Assembly: GCF_002795245.1 (NCBI RefSeq)
Contig: NZ_PGVG01000003.1
Coordinates: forward strand, 124,001 to 188,000
Origin: Bradyrhizobium forestalis
Lineage (GTDB): Bacteria; Pseudomonadota; Alphaproteobacteria; Rhizobiales; Xanthobacteraceae
Direction of reading: 5' to 3'
Length of the DNA: 64,000 bases
Shown: positions 19,376-29,830 of the stretch, piece after piece
Numbering within the stretch: the stretch's first letter is position 1
Layout of the letters: each line of letters opens with the position of its first letter
Program-made: the position numbers and the translations under genes
Notes under the pieces: generated by a model
Told to the model about the DNA's origin: nothing
The model's input: the letters and a program-made list of their open reading frames with translations, nothing else
Database searches by the model: none

Positions 19376-20821
19376 ATGTATCTCGGCATCGATCTCGGCA
19401 CCTCGGCGGTCAAGACCGTTCTGGTCGACGATGCGCAGTGCGTGATTGCAAGCGAGAGCCGGCCGCTCGCAACCGCCTCGCCATTTCCTGGCTATCACGA
19501 GCAGGCCCCCGCGCAGTGGATCGATGCGACCTTTGCCACGCTGGATGCCCTGAAGGCGTCGCATGGAAAAGAGTTGGCGGCGGTCGAAGGCATTGGACTG
19601 TCCGGCCAGATGCATGGCGCCACGCTGCTCGATGCGAGCGGAAAGCCGCTGCGGCCCTGCATCCTCTGGAACGACGGACGCTCCGCCGCCGAGTGTCGTG
19701 TCCTGGAGCGGCGTTGGCCTGCCTTGCGTGCGGTGACGGGCAACAAGGCGATGCCGGGATTCACCGCGCCAAAGCTGCTCTGGATCGCGACGCACGAGCC
19801 TGAGATCTTTGCGGCAGTGGGGCTCGTTCTGCTCCCGAAGGCCTATCTGCGCCTGGTGCTATCAGGCGAGGCCATCGAGGATGTCTCGGACGCATCGGGA
19901 TCGCTGTGGCTCGACGCCGCGCGCCGGGACTGGTCGGATGCTGCATTGGCCGCGACCGGCCTGTCGCGCGATCACATGCCGCGCCTGGTCGAGGGATGCG
20001 CGCCCGCAACAACGTTGCGCAGCGAGCTTGCACAGCGCTGGGGCATGGCCAGGCCGCCGGTGATCGCGGGCGGTGCCGGCGACAATCCGGCCGGTGCCGT
20101 CGGCATTGGCGCGATCCGGCCGGGAACCGCGTTCATATCGCTGGGAACTTCCGGTGCCCTGCTGGCGCCGACCAACAGAATAGCCGCCAACCCCGATCGC
20201 GTCGTACACACGTTCTGCCACGCCATTCCGGCGATGTGGATTCAAGCCGGCGCGATCCTCTCGGCCGCCTCGTGCCTGGCCTGGGCCGCGCGCCTGTTCG
20301 GCGTTGCCGAGACCGAGTTGCTGGCGCCGCTTGGCTCGCGCCCGCAGGCACCGTCGCCGGTGAGCTTCCTGCCGTATCTCGCGGGCGAGCGGACGCCGCA
20401 CGATGATCCCGCCGTGCGCGGCATGCTCGACGGTCTGAGCCACGGCACCGATCGCGGGACGATCGTGCAGGCTGTGCTCGAAGGCGTTGCCTTCGCGCTC
20501 GCCGATTGCCGCGACGCGCTCGCCGATGCCGGCATTGCGATTGCGGAAGCCGATGTCATTGGCGGCGGTTCACGGTCCCGGTTCTGGCTCGCGGTGCTGG
20601 CCAACGTGCTGAACGTTCCGGTCCATCGCTTTGCCGGAGGTGAAACCGGTGCAGCATTCGGTGCGGCAAGATTGGGGCGGCTTGCTGTCACGCGTGAGGC
20701 AATCGGTGACGTATGCACGCGGCCGCAGCGCATCGAAACGTTCGAGCCCGACGCTGCACTGGTCGATGCCTACGCCGAACGGCTTCCCGCCTGGCGCGAA
20801 CTGTATCGGCCGCGCCACTAG
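19376..20821 (+). CDS. xylB: Xylulokinase, FGGY carbohydrate kinase
   Basis: A 481-residue cytoplasmic kinase that phosphorylates D-xylulose to xylulose 5-phosphate. Motifs in order: [18 protein letters not shown] (phosphate 1), [59 protein letters not shown] and [18 protein letters not shown] (adenosine motif). Length and motifs match XylB rather than glycerol kinase. GGGAAG precedes the ATG, 13 bases after the LysR gene. With the CUT2 importer at 20962-24529 it forms a pentose or pentitol uptake unit; no isomerase or polyol dehydrogenase is next to it. Confidence 0.9.
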   Translation: MYLGIDLGTSAVKTVLVDDAQCVIASESRPLATASPFPGYHEQAPAQWIDATFATLDALKASHGKELAAVEGIGLSGQMHGATLLDASGKPLRPCILWNDGRSAAECRVLERRWPALRAVTGNKAMPGFTAPKLLWIATHEPEIFAAVGLVLLPKAYLRLVLSGEAIEDVSDASGSLWLDAARRDWSDAALAATGLSRDHMPRLVEGCAPATTLRSELAQRWGMARPPVIAGGAGDNPAGAVGIGAIRPGTAFISLGTSGALLAPTNRIAANPDRVVHTFCHAIPAMWIQAGAILSAASCLAWAARLFGVAETELLAPLGSRPQAPSPVSFLPYLAGERTPHDDPAVRGMLDGLSHGTDRGTIVQAVLEGVAFALADCRDALADAGIAIAEADVIGGGSRSRFWLAVLANVLNVPVHRFAGGETGAAFGAARLGRLAVTREAIGDVCTRPQRIETFEPDAALVDAYAERLPAWRELYRPRH

Positions 20822-20961
20822 CTGGCTCAATCTGGTTTGCATACTTCGGTATACTCGCCTTCGGTATTGCCCTGCGTCACCCGCTTTTGTTTAATGACCA
20901 AACCGCGCTGACAAGAAGCTTGAGACGCGGGTGGGAAACGCATTGTGCGCCGGGAGGCACG

Positions 20962-22485
20962 ATGAACGATCCGATCCTCGAGATGCGCGGGGTCTCAAAA
21001 TCCTTCTTCGGCATCAAGGCGCTGCGGGCCGTCGATCTCACCGTCTATGCCGGCGAAATTCATGCCCTGATGGGCGAGAACGGCGCCGGCAAGTCGACGC
21101 TGATGAAGATCCTGTCCGGCGCTTACAGGCCTGATCCCGGCGGCGAGATCCGCATCGAGGGCAGGGCGGTGCGGATCGAAGGCCCGCTCGGCGGCCGCGC
21201 TGCGGGCATCTCCATCATTTATCAGGAGCTGTCGCTCGCTCCCAATCTCACTGTGGCCGAGAATATCTATCTCGGCCGGGAAATATCGCGATCGGGTCTG
21301 CTGGCGCGCGGGACGATGCGCGAGGGTGTCGGCCCCATTTTGACGAGACTGGGCGCGGACTTCCTGCCATCCACACTGGTGGCGAATCTGTCCATGGGCC
21401 AACGACAACTGGTCGAGATCGCGCGTGCGCTGCACGCCAGATCAAAGATCCTGATCATGGACGAGCCGACCACGTCGTTGTCGGCTGCCGAAAGCGAGCG
21501 GCTGTTCGCGCTGATCCGCCAGCTTCGTGCCGAGGGGCTTGCCATCATCTACATCTCGCATCGCATGGACGAGGTCTACGCGCTCGGCGACCGCGTCACT
21601 GTGCTGCGCGACGGCCGGCTGGTCGGCTCGCTCGACAAGCCGGACATCCGCGCCGACACCATCGTCCGGCTGATGGTCGGGCGCGACGTCTCCTCGTTCT
21701 ACAAGAAGGATCACGATCCGGAGGCGGGGCGGGGGCACCCCGTGCTCGCAGCGATCGACATGGCCGATGGCCAGCGCGTCAAGGGCTGCTCGCTCACCGT
21801 GCATGCAGGCGAGGTGGTCGGGCTCGCCGGCCTGATCGGCGCCGGCCGCACCGAGCTTGCGCATCTCATCATCGGTGCGACGCCCAAAACCTCCGGCCGG
21901 CTCGAGCTGGAGGGTCGTCCGGTCGATATCCGCACGCCGGGCGAGGCGCTCGAGGCCGGCATCGCCTATCTGACGGAAGACAGGAAGGCGCTCGGCCTGT
22001 TTCTCGACATGTCGTGCCTGGACAACATCAATCTCGCCGTGCTCGGGCGCGATGCGAAGCTCGGCTGGGTGCTGGATCGCGACAAGGCGCGCGAGCGCGC
22101 CGACCGGGCGTTCGCAGGGCTCAGCATCCGCGCCGCCAATGTTGGCGTCCCCGCCGGTGGTCTCTCCGGCGGCAACCAGCAGAAGGTGCTGCTGTCGCGC
22201 CTTCTCGCCATTGCGCCCAAGGTCCTGATCCTCGATGAGCCGACGCGCGGCGTCGACGTCGGCGCCAAGTCCGAGATCTATTCGATCGTCGACAATCTGG
22301 CCAAGGCCGGCACCGCGATCCTCGTCATCTCGTCCGATCTGCCCGAGATCATCGGCATCTGCGACCGCGTCGTCGTGATGCGTAGCGGGCACATCGCCGG
22401 CGAGGTCACTCGCGGCCCGAATTCGCCGTTGAACCAGGAAGACATCATGACGCTAGCTACGGGGACGGAACATCTCGATGCCTGA
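20962..22485 (+). CDS. CUT2-type sugar ABC transporter ATPase (RbsA/XylG-like)
   Basis: A 507-residue double ABC ATPase. First half: Walker [36 protein letters not shown]. Second half: degenerate [35 protein letters not shown]. The start at 20962 follows CGGGAGGCACG; the open frame back to 20713 overlaps the kinase and is not used. The 140-base gap after xylB may hold a promoter. Its stop overlaps the permease start by eight bases. Probable substrate: a pentose or pentitol, given the kinase. Confidence 0.92.
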   Translation: MNDPILEMRGVSKSFFGIKALRAVDLTVYAGEIHALMGENGAGKSTLMKILSGAYRPDPGGEIRIEGRAVRIEGPLGGRAAGISIIYQELSLAPNLTVAENIYLGREISRSGLLARGTMREGVGPILTRLGADFLPSTLVANLSMGQRQLVEIARALHARSKILIMDEPTTSLSAAESERLFALIRQLRAEGLAIIYISHRMDEVYALGDRVTVLRDGRLVGSLDKPDIRADTIVRLMVGRDVSSFYKKDHDPEAGRGHPVLAAIDMADGQRVKGCSLTVHAGEVVGLAGLIGAGRTELAHLIIGATPKTSGRLELEGRPVDIRTPGEALEAGIAYLTEDRKALGLFLDMSCLDNINLAVLGRDAKLGWVLDRDKARERADRAFAGLSIRAANVGVPAGGLSGGNQQKVLLSRLLAIAPKVLILDEPTRGVDVGAKSEIYSIVDNLAKAGTAILVISSDLPEIIGICDRVVVMRSGHIAGEVTRGPNSPLNQEDIMTLATGTEHLDA

Positions 22486-23518
22486 CAATGCTGCTTCGGA
22501 GGCCAAGCCCGCTGTGACGACGACCAACGGCGCTGCCGCGGAGACGAGGCGCCAGCGGATGAGGGTGCTGATCAGCGCGCTTGGCATGCTGCCGGTGCTG
22601 CTGATCCTCTGCATCGGCTTCCACGTGTTGTCCGAGGGCCGCTTCTTCACCGGCCAAAATCTCGGCATCGTGCTGCAGCAGGCCGCGGTGAACACGGTGC
22701 TCGCCGCAGGCATGACCTTCGTCATCCTTACCGGCGGCATCGACCTCTCGGTCGGCTCGATCCTGGCGGCGTCCGCGATGGCCGGACTGACGCTCTCCAA
22801 GCTGCCGGAGCTCGGGATGCTGTGGCTGCCGGCCGCGCTGCTCACGGGCCTTGGCTTCGGCGTCGTCAACGGCGCGCTGATTGCGCTCTTGCGCCTGCCG
22901 CCTTTCATCGTCACGCTCGGCTCTCTCACCGCGGTGCGCGGTTTGGCGCGACTGCTCGGGGCCGACACCACCGTGTTCAATCCATCCATTCCCTATGCCT
23001 TCATCGGCAATGGCTCGCTGACGCTGGTTCCCGGCGTGGCCTCGATCCCGTGGCTCTCGGTGATCGCCTTGCTCGTCATCCTCGTCTCGTGGCTGGTGCT
23101 GCGCCGGACCGTGCTCGGCGTGCACATCTATGCGGTGGGCGGCAATGAGAGCGCGGCACGGCTTGCCGGCATCAAGGTCTGGGCTGTGCTGATCTTCGTC
23201 TACGGCGTCTCCGGGCTTTTCGCCGGGCTCGGCGGCGCCATGCAGGCGGCGCGGCTCTATGCGGCCAACGGCCTCCAGCTCGGCCAGTCCTACGAGCTCG
23301 ACGCCATCACCGCCGTGATCCTCGGCGGCACCTCGTTCGTCGGCGGCATCGGCTCGATCTGGGGTACCCTGGTCGGCGCGCTGATCATCGCCGTGCTGTC
23401 GAACGGCCTCATCCTCATCGGTGTGTCCGACATCTGGCAATATGTGATCAAGGGCCTCGTGATCATCGGCGCCGTGGCGCTGGATCGTTACCGGCTGCAA
23501 GGTTCGGCCAGAACGTGA
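22478..23518 (+). CDS. CUT2-type sugar ABC transporter permease (RbsC-like)
   Basis: A 346-residue inner-membrane permease with a polar 35-residue N-terminal tail, then the RbsC pattern: [59 protein letters not shown] and [23 protein letters not shown]. Unlike the minus-strand CUT2 system, this transporter has a single permease gene and presumably a homodimeric channel. Confidence 0.92.
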   Translation: MPDNAASEAKPAVTTTNGAAAETRRQRMRVLISALGMLPVLLILCIGFHVLSEGRFFTGQNLGIVLQQAAVNTVLAAGMTFVILTGGIDLSVGSILAASAMAGLTLSKLPELGMLWLPAALLTGLGFGVVNGALIALLRLPPFIVTLGSLTAVRGLARLLGADTTVFNPSIPYAFIGNGSLTLVPGVASIPWLSVIALLVILVSWLVLRRTVLGVHIYAVGGNESAARLAGIKVWAVLIFVYGVSGLFAGLGGAMQAARLYAANGLQLGQSYELDAITAVILGGTSFVGGIGSIWGTLVGALIIAVLSNGLILIGVSDIWQYVIKGLVIIGAVALDRYRLQGSART

Positions 23519-23581
23519 AAGTTTCCGGTGCGGCCACTGGTCTGCCGTGCCCGACATGAAGACAGACCAGGGAGGAAGCCA

Positions 23582-24529
23582 ATGTTGAAGACGATCATGC
23601 TCGCCGGCGCCGCGATGGCGCTTGCCTTAAGCACCGCGCCATCCTTTGCCAAGGAGCTCAAGTCGATCGGCGTCTCGCTGGGATCGATGGGTAACCCGTT
23701 CTTCGTTGCGCTCTCGAAGGGGGCCGAGTTCGAGGCCAAGAAGACCAACCCCAACGTGAAGATCACGGCGGTCGGTTTCGAATACGATCTGGGCAAGCAG
23801 GTTACCCAGATCGACAACTTCATTGCCGCCGGCGTCGACCTGATCCTGCTCAACCCCGGCGATCCCAAGGCGATCGGGCCGGCGATCAAGAAGGCGCAAG
23901 GCGCGGGCATCGTCGTCGTCGCCGTCGACACCGCGGCCGAAGGCGCCGACGCCACCGTGACCACGAACAACGTGCAGGCCGGCGAGATCTCCTGCCAGTA
24001 CATCGTCGACAAGCTGGGCGGCAAGGGTGACGTCATCATCGAGAACGGGCCGCAGGTCTCCGCCGTGATCGATCGCGTCGTCGGCTGCAAGAACGTGTTC
24101 GCGAAAAATGCCGGCATCAAGGTGTTGTCCAGCGACCAGGACGGCAAGGGCTCGCGCGAAGGCGGTCTCACCGTCGCGCAGGGCTATCTGACCCGCTTCC
24201 CCAAGATCGACGCCATCTTCGCCATCAACGATCCGCAGGCGATCGGCACCGACCTTGCGGCGCGCCAGCAGAGCCGCAGCGGCATCGTGATCACAGCGGT
24301 CGACGGCGCGCCTGATATCGAGGCCGCGCTGAAAGATCCGCAGTCGCCGCAGATCCAGGCCTCGGCGTCGCAGGACCCGTTCTTCATGGCGCGGCGGGCC
24401 GTGCAGGTCGGTGTCGGCATTCTCAACGGCCAGAAGCCGGCCTCGACCGTCGAGCTCCTGCCGTCCAAGCTCGTGACCAGGGACAACGTCGCCGAGTACA
24501 AGGGCTGGACCTCGGATCGCTCCCAGTAA
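23582..24529 (+). CDS. CUT2-type sugar ABC transporter substrate-binding protein
   Basis: A 315-residue periplasmic protein. Signal peptide MLKTIMLAGAAMALALSTAPSFA, then SIGVSLGSMGNPFFVALSKGAE, a first-domain segment with NPGDPKAIGPAIKKA, VDTAAEGADATVTTNN and AIFAINDPQAIGTDLA. The start at 23582 follows AGGGAGGA; the upstream extension to 23528 lacks a signal-peptide-like start. Gene order ATPase, permease, binding protein is common for CUT2 systems. Ligand class inferred from the linked xylulokinase. Confidence 0.9.
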   Translation: MLKTIMLAGAAMALALSTAPSFAKELKSIGVSLGSMGNPFFVALSKGAEFEAKKTNPNVKITAVGFEYDLGKQVTQIDNFIAAGVDLILLNPGDPKAIGPAIKKAQGAGIVVVAVDTAAEGADATVTTNNVQAGEISCQYIVDKLGGKGDVIIENGPQVSAVIDRVVGCKNVFAKNAGIKVLSSDQDGKGSREGGLTVAQGYLTRFPKIDAIFAINDPQAIGTDLAARQQSRSGIVITAVDGAPDIEAALKDPQSPQIQASASQDPFFMARRAVQVGVGILNGQKPASTVELLPSKLVTRDNVAEYKGWTSDRSQ

Positions 24530-24693
24530 GTCGCGGTCCGCCAGGGCGCGCGAAACACGAGACGACAGGCGGCGTTTTGATCGACGCCGCCCGCCGCCAA
24601 CGCAGGTGCGCTGATCGGCCGTTCGAGCGCGGCGGGCTGCCCGTTGTGCTAGCCTCGCACGATCTCGATCGGTCGACTCGGAAAGCAAATCTC

Positions 24694-25161
24694 GTGAAAT
24701 CCAGGACATCCGGCACCGCGTGGCGGCATGCCAATATCGGCCGCCTGCTCAACAACGCCGTGCGGCGCTTCGAAGGCCGCGTGCTCGAATTGATGAGCGA
24801 AAAGGGGCACGACGAGACGCGCATTGCCCATGTCAGTCTGACCCGCAATCTCGACGTGGAGGGGACGCGGCTCACCGAGCTCGCCCGCCGGGCGTCCATG
24901 AGCAAGCAGGCGATGGGCGAGCTGGTCGATCAATGCGCCGAGCTCGGTCTCGTCGACCGCATCGCCGATCCGACCGACCGGCGCGCGCGCATCGTCATGT
25001 TCACCCCGGCCGGGCGAAAATGGCTGGATGCGTTCCGCGATGCCGTCGACATCGCCGAGCAGGAGATGCGCGCGGAGCTCGGCAAGACGACGATGGACGC
25101 GATCCTGAAGGGGCTCGCGGTCTATGGCGCGAAGTTCGACACGCTCGATAACACCAATTAG
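24694..25161 (+). CDS. MarR family transcriptional regulator
   Basis: A 155-residue winged-helix dimer: HANIGRLLNNAVRRFEGRVLELM as dimer helix, LTRNLDVEGTRLTELARRASMSKQAMGELVD as the DNA-binding helices, and RIADPTDRRARIVMFTPAGRKWLD as the beta wing. The GTG at 24694 was chosen for GGAAAG eight bases upstream and a family-typical length; an ATG at 24577 would add 39 residues that look unlike the family. It immediately precedes the FAD hydroxylase, with a palindrome between them, so it probably represses 25229-31438 and is released by an aromatic ligand. Confidence 0.85.
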   Translation: MKSRTSGTAWRHANIGRLLNNAVRRFEGRVLELMSEKGHDETRIAHVSLTRNLDVEGTRLTELARRASMSKQAMGELVDQCAELGLVDRIADPTDRRARIVMFTPAGRKWLDAFRDAVDIAEQEMRAELGKTTMDAILKGLAVYGAKFDTLDNTN

Positions 25162-25185
25162 TCAGGTGACTTGACGATATCGTCA
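25161..25185. promoter_or_regulatory. Palindromic operator between the MarR and hydroxylase genes
   Basis: A perfect 14-base palindrome TGACGATATCGTCA lies at 25172-25185, preceded at 25161-25170 by the shorter inverted repeat GTCAggTGAC, which starts in the MarR stop codon. Size and symmetry fit a MarR-family operator, and it sits about 45 bases before the hydroxylase start. That the adjacent MarR protein binds it is an inference. Confidence 0.5.
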
Positions 25186-25228
25186 GGCAACCTTACCATG
25201 CAAGATAATGCTGGTAGGGAGAAGCGTC

Positions 25229-26917
25229 TTGGAAACACGTCTGACGGCCGCCGTGCTCATCGTGGGCGGGGGGCCCTGCGGGCTGATGCTGGCCAACGAG
25301 CTCGGCCGGCGCGGCGTGTCCGCGATCCTGGTCGATGAAAAGCCGGGCACGGCATTCAATCCGCAAGCCAATGCGACGCAGGCGCGCTCGATGGAGCACT
25401 ATCGGCGGCTGGGATTTGCGGACGAGATCAGGCGGGAAGGTCTGCCGGCAGACTACCCAACCGACGTTGCCTATTTCACGCGCTATACCGCTTACGAGCT
25501 GGCGCGCTTTGCATTGCCGTCATCGTCGCGCGCGGGCGAACTGATTAGGGGCATGTCGGGCTCCTGGAGCGCGGCGGAGCTGCCGCATCGGGTCTCGCAG
25601 AAATATGTGGAGGCCGTGCTGCGCCGTCACGCCGAACGGCTCGCCGGAATCAAGCTCAACTACGGTCACCGGCTGATCGGCTACACCGAAAGCGATGACG
25701 GCGTCGTTGGCGAGATCGAACGCCTCGACGATGGCAGCTGCTTTCAGGTCCGGGCCGACTTCCTGGTCGGCGCTGACGGGCCGCGCTCGATGGTTCGCCA
25801 ATCGCTGGGGATCAACTACGGCGGCGAGACGGGAACGCAGCGTGACTTCATGGGCGGCCGCATGCTGGCGGTCTATCTTCGTTCACCTGAGTTCTACGCC
25901 AGCGTCCCGCACGCCAAGGCGTGGATGTACAATTGCTTCAACGGCGACCGCCGCGCTTTCATGGCATCGGTGAACGGACGCGACGAATTCGCGTTCCACA
26001 CGCAGCTTAGGCCGGGCGAAGACGAGAGTGCGATCACGGTCAACGAGGCCAAAGCTGCATTCCAGCGCGCCTGCGGCGCGCAGATCGATTGCGAGGTGTT
26101 GTCGTTCCTGACCTGGACCGCCGGTCACGCGCTGGTGGCGAACGGCATGCAGCGGGGCAGGGTGTTCCTCGGCGGCGATGCGGCGCACCTGTTCACGCCG
26201 ACCGGCGGGCTCGGCTACAACACTGCGATCGAGGATGCGGTCAATCTCGGCTGGAAGCTCGCAAGCGTCGTCAAGGGCACGAGCCCGGCGGCACTGCTCG
26301 ACAGCTACGAGGTCGAGCGGCGTCCGGTGGCGCTCCGCAACACCGATTATGCGCGGCGCTTTGCCGACTCCCTCGGTCTGTTCGCGCCCGCGCCGGAGAT
26401 CGAGGACGCCACGGACGAGGGCCACGAGGCGCGGCGGATCGCGGGCATCTACCTTGATCAGCATGCCCGTGCCGAGTTCAACATCCCCGGCGTCACCTTT
26501 GGCGGGCGCTACGACGGCTCGCCGATCATCGTCTCCGATGGCAGCCAGCCGCCGCCGGATGCTGCGAACGTCTACATCCCGAGTGCCTCTCCCGGCGGCC
26601 GCGCACCGCATGCGTGGCTGGACGACGGCGTGTCCCTGTACGACCTGTTCGGATTCGAATGGACGTTGCTTCAGTTCAGCGAGGTGGCGTCGGCTCGCGC
26701 GGCGGTCACCGATGCCGTCCACAAGCTCGGCGTCGACGTGAAGCTCGTCACGCTACCGGCATCCTTGCGCGACCTCTATGAGGCAGACCTCGCCTTGATA
26801 CGCCCCGACCAGATCGTGGCCTGGCGCGGCAGCGCGCCCCAGGCCGGGACGATCGGACGCGTCCTTGCCCGCGCGCTCGGACACGGCGCGAGCGACGGCG
26901 CGCGTCTGGCAAGCTGA
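25229..26917 (+). CDS. FAD-dependent aromatic hydroxylase (MhpA/PheA/TfdB-like)
   Basis: A 562-residue class A flavoprotein monooxygenase. FAD motifs: VLIVGGGPCGLMLANELGRRG at the N-terminus, DFLVGADGPRSMVR in the middle, and GDAAHLFTPTGGLGYNTAIED. A thioredoxin-like C-terminal domain starts near residue 400. The preferred start is TTG 25229, with AGGGAGA well placed upstream, giving METRLTAAVLIVGGG; an ATG at 25208 would add seven residues. Relatives hydroxylate phenols or 3-hydroxyphenylpropionate with NAD(P)H and O2. With the aldehyde dehydrogenase and decarboxylase downstream, an aryl-2-oxoacid or phenolic substrate is likely. Confidence 0.88.
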   Translation: METRLTAAVLIVGGGPCGLMLANELGRRGVSAILVDEKPGTAFNPQANATQARSMEHYRRLGFADEIRREGLPADYPTDVAYFTRYTAYELARFALPSSSRAGELIRGMSGSWSAAELPHRVSQKYVEAVLRRHAERLAGIKLNYGHRLIGYTESDDGVVGEIERLDDGSCFQVRADFLVGADGPRSMVRQSLGINYGGETGTQRDFMGGRMLAVYLRSPEFYASVPHAKAWMYNCFNGDRRAFMASVNGRDEFAFHTQLRPGEDESAITVNEAKAAFQRACGAQIDCEVLSFLTWTAGHALVANGMQRGRVFLGGDAAHLFTPTGGLGYNTAIEDAVNLGWKLASVVKGTSPAALLDSYEVERRPVALRNTDYARRFADSLGLFAPAPEIEDATDEGHEARRIAGIYLDQHARAEFNIPGVTFGGRYDGSPIIVSDGSQPPPDAANVYIPSASPGGRAPHAWLDDGVSLYDLFGFEWTLLQFSEVASARAAVTDAVHKLGVDVKLVTLPASLRDLYEADLALIRPDQIVAWRGSAPQAGTIGRVLARALGHGASDGARLAS

Positions 26918-26926
26918 ACGATTTCC

Positions 26927-26949
26927 GCCGCCGCACTCAGTGCGGCGGC
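26927..26949 (+). repeat. Intercistronic GC-rich inverted repeat
   Basis: The perfect inverted repeat GCCGCCGCACT-c-AGTGCGGCGGC sits nine bases after the hydroxylase stop. It can form a 9-bp stem with a five-base loop. No T-run follows, so it is not a typical intrinsic terminator. It may protect the upstream mRNA end or reduce read-through to the transporter gene. Confidence 0.55.
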
Positions 26950-26993
26950 GCGGCCAATAACAACAAGACGACAATGACACCGGAGGAGAAACC

Positions 26994-28319
26994 GTGACCA
27001 CAAGAGCATTCGAGGACTACGGCGATCATGCTGTTACCGTCGCCCCTGCCGAGCAGACCGCGAGCAGCCGTCGGCGCATTCTGATCGCCGGCACCATCGG
27101 CACCGCGATCGAATGGTACGACTTCTTCATCTATGGCCTGATCGCGCCGTTGGTGTTTGATCAGCTGTTCTTTCCGAAATTCGACCAGCTCACAGCGAGC
27201 ATTGCGGTGTTTGCGACGTTCGCCGTCGGATTTCTGGCACGCCCGCTCGGCGGGCTCGTGTTCGGCCATTTCGGCGATCGCGTGGGCCGAAGATCCGTAC
27301 TGTTGTCCACGCTGCTCCTGATGGGGCTCGCGACCATGTCGATCGGATTGTTGCCGACCTACGCCAGTGCCGGCGTGGCCGCGACCATCGCGCTCGTCGT
27401 GCTGCGCTTCCTCCAGGGCTTTGCGCTCGGCGGCGAGTCGACCGCGGCGATCCTCATGGCGATCGAGACGGCGCCCGGCCACCGGCGTGGCTTCTCGGCC
27501 GCGGTGATCCAGGCTGCGGGCCCCGTCGGCGTCGTGCTCGCCTCGTTTGCGGCGCTCGCGATCTCGCGACTACCGGAGGCGGACCTTTTGTCATGGGGGT
27601 GGCGCGTTCCATTCCTGATCAGCGCAGTGCTGGTGGCGCTCGGGGTCTACATGCGCTGGCGCATCGAGGAGAGCGCGACGTTCCGCAATGCGGGAGAGTC
27701 CGAAACGGTGCCGGCCGTCGAGGCGATCAGGGGACATTGGCGGCCGATTCTCATCGTGTTCTTCGCCGAGATGGCGCAGACGTCCTACTTCTACCTGACG
27801 GCCATCTTCACCATCTCCTTCGCGACGCGCCAGCTCGGGGTCCAGAAGGACGTGATCACGCAGGCCGTGCTGTTCGCCAATCTCGTCGGGCTGGTGGCCA
27901 TGCCCCTGATCGGCGCCTGGTCCGACCGGATCGGGCGGAAGCGCCTGTTCCTGGCCGGCGTCATGCTCGCAGCAGCCTCGATGTTTGCATTCTACGGCGT
28001 GGTCGCGAGCCGCGACACGCTGCTGGTGACGGGCGCGGTGATCCTCGCCGCGGGCATCATCCATCCGCTGATGTTCAGCACGGAAGGAAGCTATTTCCCG
28101 GAGCTGTTTCCGACCCGCATCCGCTTCACCGGTGTGTCGATCGGCAAGCAGCTCGGGACGGTGCTCGGCGGCGGCATCGCGCCGCTCGTCGCCACCAGCC
28201 TGTTTGCGCAGACGGGCTCCACTTACGCGATCACCGGATACTACGTCGCGCTCGCGCTCGCGGCGATGATCGCGCTCGGCTTCGCGCACGAAACCAGCAA
28301 GTCGCGGCTGCTCGGCTGA
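26994..28319 (+). CDS. MFS transporter, metabolite:H+ symporter (MHS) family
   Basis: A 441-residue inner-membrane protein with about 12 helices. MHS-type marks: RRRILIAGTIGTAIEWYDFFIYG, FFPKFDQLTASIAVFATFAVGFLARPLGG, the loop 2-3 motif GHFGDRVGRRSVL, RFLQGFALGGE, GAWSDRIGRKRLF and SYFPELFPTRIRFTG. The start is GTG 26994, after GGAGGAG. Family members import shikimate, citrate, proline, or aromatic and dicarboxylic acids with protons. In this operon it most likely imports the aromatic acid degraded by the neighbouring enzymes. Confidence 0.9.
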   Translation: MTTRAFEDYGDHAVTVAPAEQTASSRRRILIAGTIGTAIEWYDFFIYGLIAPLVFDQLFFPKFDQLTASIAVFATFAVGFLARPLGGLVFGHFGDRVGRRSVLLSTLLLMGLATMSIGLLPTYASAGVAATIALVVLRFLQGFALGGESTAAILMAIETAPGHRRGFSAAVIQAAGPVGVVLASFAALAISRLPEADLLSWGWRVPFLISAVLVALGVYMRWRIEESATFRNAGESETVPAVEAIRGHWRPILIVFFAEMAQTSYFYLTAIFTISFATRQLGVQKDVITQAVLFANLVGLVAMPLIGAWSDRIGRKRLFLAGVMLAAASMFAFYGVVASRDTLLVTGAVILAAGIIHPLMFSTEGSYFPELFPTRIRFTGVSIGKQLGTVLGGGIAPLVATSLFAQTGSTYAITGYYVALALAAMIALGFAHETSKSRLLG

Positions 28320-28348
28320 GCCAAGCCACAAACATCAGGGAGGTTCTC

Positions 28349-29797
28349 ATGGACGTCAGTCTTCTCATCAACGGGCAGGACCGGGCCGCTTCCAGCGGCA
28401 AGGTGTTCGAGCGGCGCAATCCGCTCTCGCAGGAGGTCGCAAGTCGCGCGGTCGCCGCAACGGTGTCCGACGCCGATGCCGCGGTGGCGGCGGCTGCCGC
28501 GGCGTTTCCCGCATGGTCGGCGCTCGGCCCGAACGCGCGGCGTGCGCTGCTGCTGAAAGCGGCTGATACGCTCGATGCCAAGCGCGACGCCTTCATCAAG
28601 ATCATGATGACCGAGATCGGCACGACAGAGGTCTGGTCGGCCTTCAACGTCAAGCTCGCATCCGGCATGCTGCGCGAGGCGGCATCGCTGACGACGCAGA
28701 TCGCCGGCGAGGTGATCCCGTCGGACAAGCCGGGATGCATTGCGATGTCCGTTCGCCAACCGGCCGGCGTGTGCCTCGGCATCGCGCCGTGGAATGCCCC
28801 GATCATTCTCGGCGTCCGCGCCGTGGCGACGCCGCTCGCTTGCGGCAACACCGTCGTGCTCAAGGCGTCCGAGATCTGCCCGGGAACACATCGGCTCGTC
28901 GGCGAGGTGTTCAGGGATGCCGGCTTCCCGCCCGGCGTCGTGAACGTCGTCACCAATGCGCCGGCCGATGCCCCCGCATTGGTCGAACGCCTCATCGCCA
29001 ATCCTGCGGTGCGGCGGATCAACTTCACCGGCTCGACCCGCGTCGGCCGCGTCATCGCCGAGCTCGCCGGACGCCACCTCAAGCCGGTGCTGCTCGAGCT
29101 CGGCGGCAAGGCACCGCTGGTCGTGCTCGACGATGCCGACCTCGATGCTGCCGTCGCGGCGGTGGCGTTCGGCGCCTTCATCAACCAGGGCCAGGTCTGC
29201 ATGTCGACCGAGCGGGTGATCGTCGACGAGGCGGTGGCCGCGTCCTTCGTCGAGAAGCTCGCGAAGAAGGCGAGCGCGCTTCCGGCCGGTGACCCGCGCT
29301 CAGGCCCGGTGGTGGTCGGCTCGATGATCGACGAAGCGCCGGCCAAGCATGTCATCGCGCTGATCGACGACGCCATCGGCAAGGGCGCGGTCAAGCTCGC
29401 AGGGGGAGACCGCGCCGGTACGGTCGTTCCGGCAACCGTGCTCGACCGTGTCGCGCCCGGCATGCGCATCTACGCCGAGGAGAGCTTTGGCCCCGTCGTC
29501 TCGGTGATCCGCGCACGTGGCGTGGACGAGGCCGTGCGGCTCGCGAACGACACCGAATACGGCCTCTCGGCCGCTGTGTTCGGCCGCGACGTCGCGCGGG
29601 CGCTGACGGTGGCCCAGCGTATCGAAAGCGGCATCTGTCACGTCAACGGACCGACCGTGCACGACGAAGCGCAGATGCCCTTCGGCGGCGTGAAAGGATC
29701 GGGCTACGGCCGGTTCGGCGGGCAGGCCGGGATCGCCGAGTTCACCGATCTGCGCTGGATCACCATCGAGACGCAGCCGCAGCACTATCCGTTCTAA
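28349..29797 (+). CDS. Aldehyde dehydrogenase (benzaldehyde/vanillin/salicylaldehyde type)
   Basis: A 482-residue NAD(P)-dependent dehydrogenase. Motifs: GIAPWNAPIILGVRAVATPLACGN, FTGSTRVGR, the catalytic Glu in LELGGKAPLVVLDDAD, the catalytic Cys in NQGQVCMSTERV, and EESFGPVVSVI. It resembles the vanillin/salicylaldehyde group, which uses aromatic aldehydes. The start at 28349 has AGGGAGG upstream; a long open frame upstream of it is antisense-like noise inside the MFS gene. It would oxidise the aldehyde made by the decarboxylase at 29831 to the matching acid. Confidence 0.9.
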   Translation: MDVSLLINGQDRAASSGKVFERRNPLSQEVASRAVAATVSDADAAVAAAAAAFPAWSALGPNARRALLLKAADTLDAKRDAFIKIMMTEIGTTEVWSAFNVKLASGMLREAASLTTQIAGEVIPSDKPGCIAMSVRQPAGVCLGIAPWNAPIILGVRAVATPLACGNTVVLKASEICPGTHRLVGEVFRDAGFPPGVVNVVTNAPADAPALVERLIANPAVRRINFTGSTRVGRVIAELAGRHLKPVLLELGGKAPLVVLDDADLDAAVAAVAFGAFINQGQVCMSTERVIVDEAVAASFVEKLAKKASALPAGDPRSGPVVVGSMIDEAPAKHVIALIDDAIGKGAVKLAGGDRAGTVVPATVLDRVAPGMRIYAEESFGPVVSVIRARGVDEAVRLANDTEYGLSAAVFGRDVARALTVAQRIESGICHVNGPTVHDEAQMPFGGVKGSGYGRFGGQAGIAEFTDLRWITIETQPQHYPF

Positions 29798-29830
29798 GCC
29801 GGCAAGCGAAGCCTACCAGGACGTCAGTTC

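Noticed and set aside
27593..28348. N-terminal extension of the aldehyde dehydrogenase frame by 252 residues
   Set aside because: It lies in another frame of the MFS gene; the ATG at 28349 has a good ribosome site and the family N-terminus.
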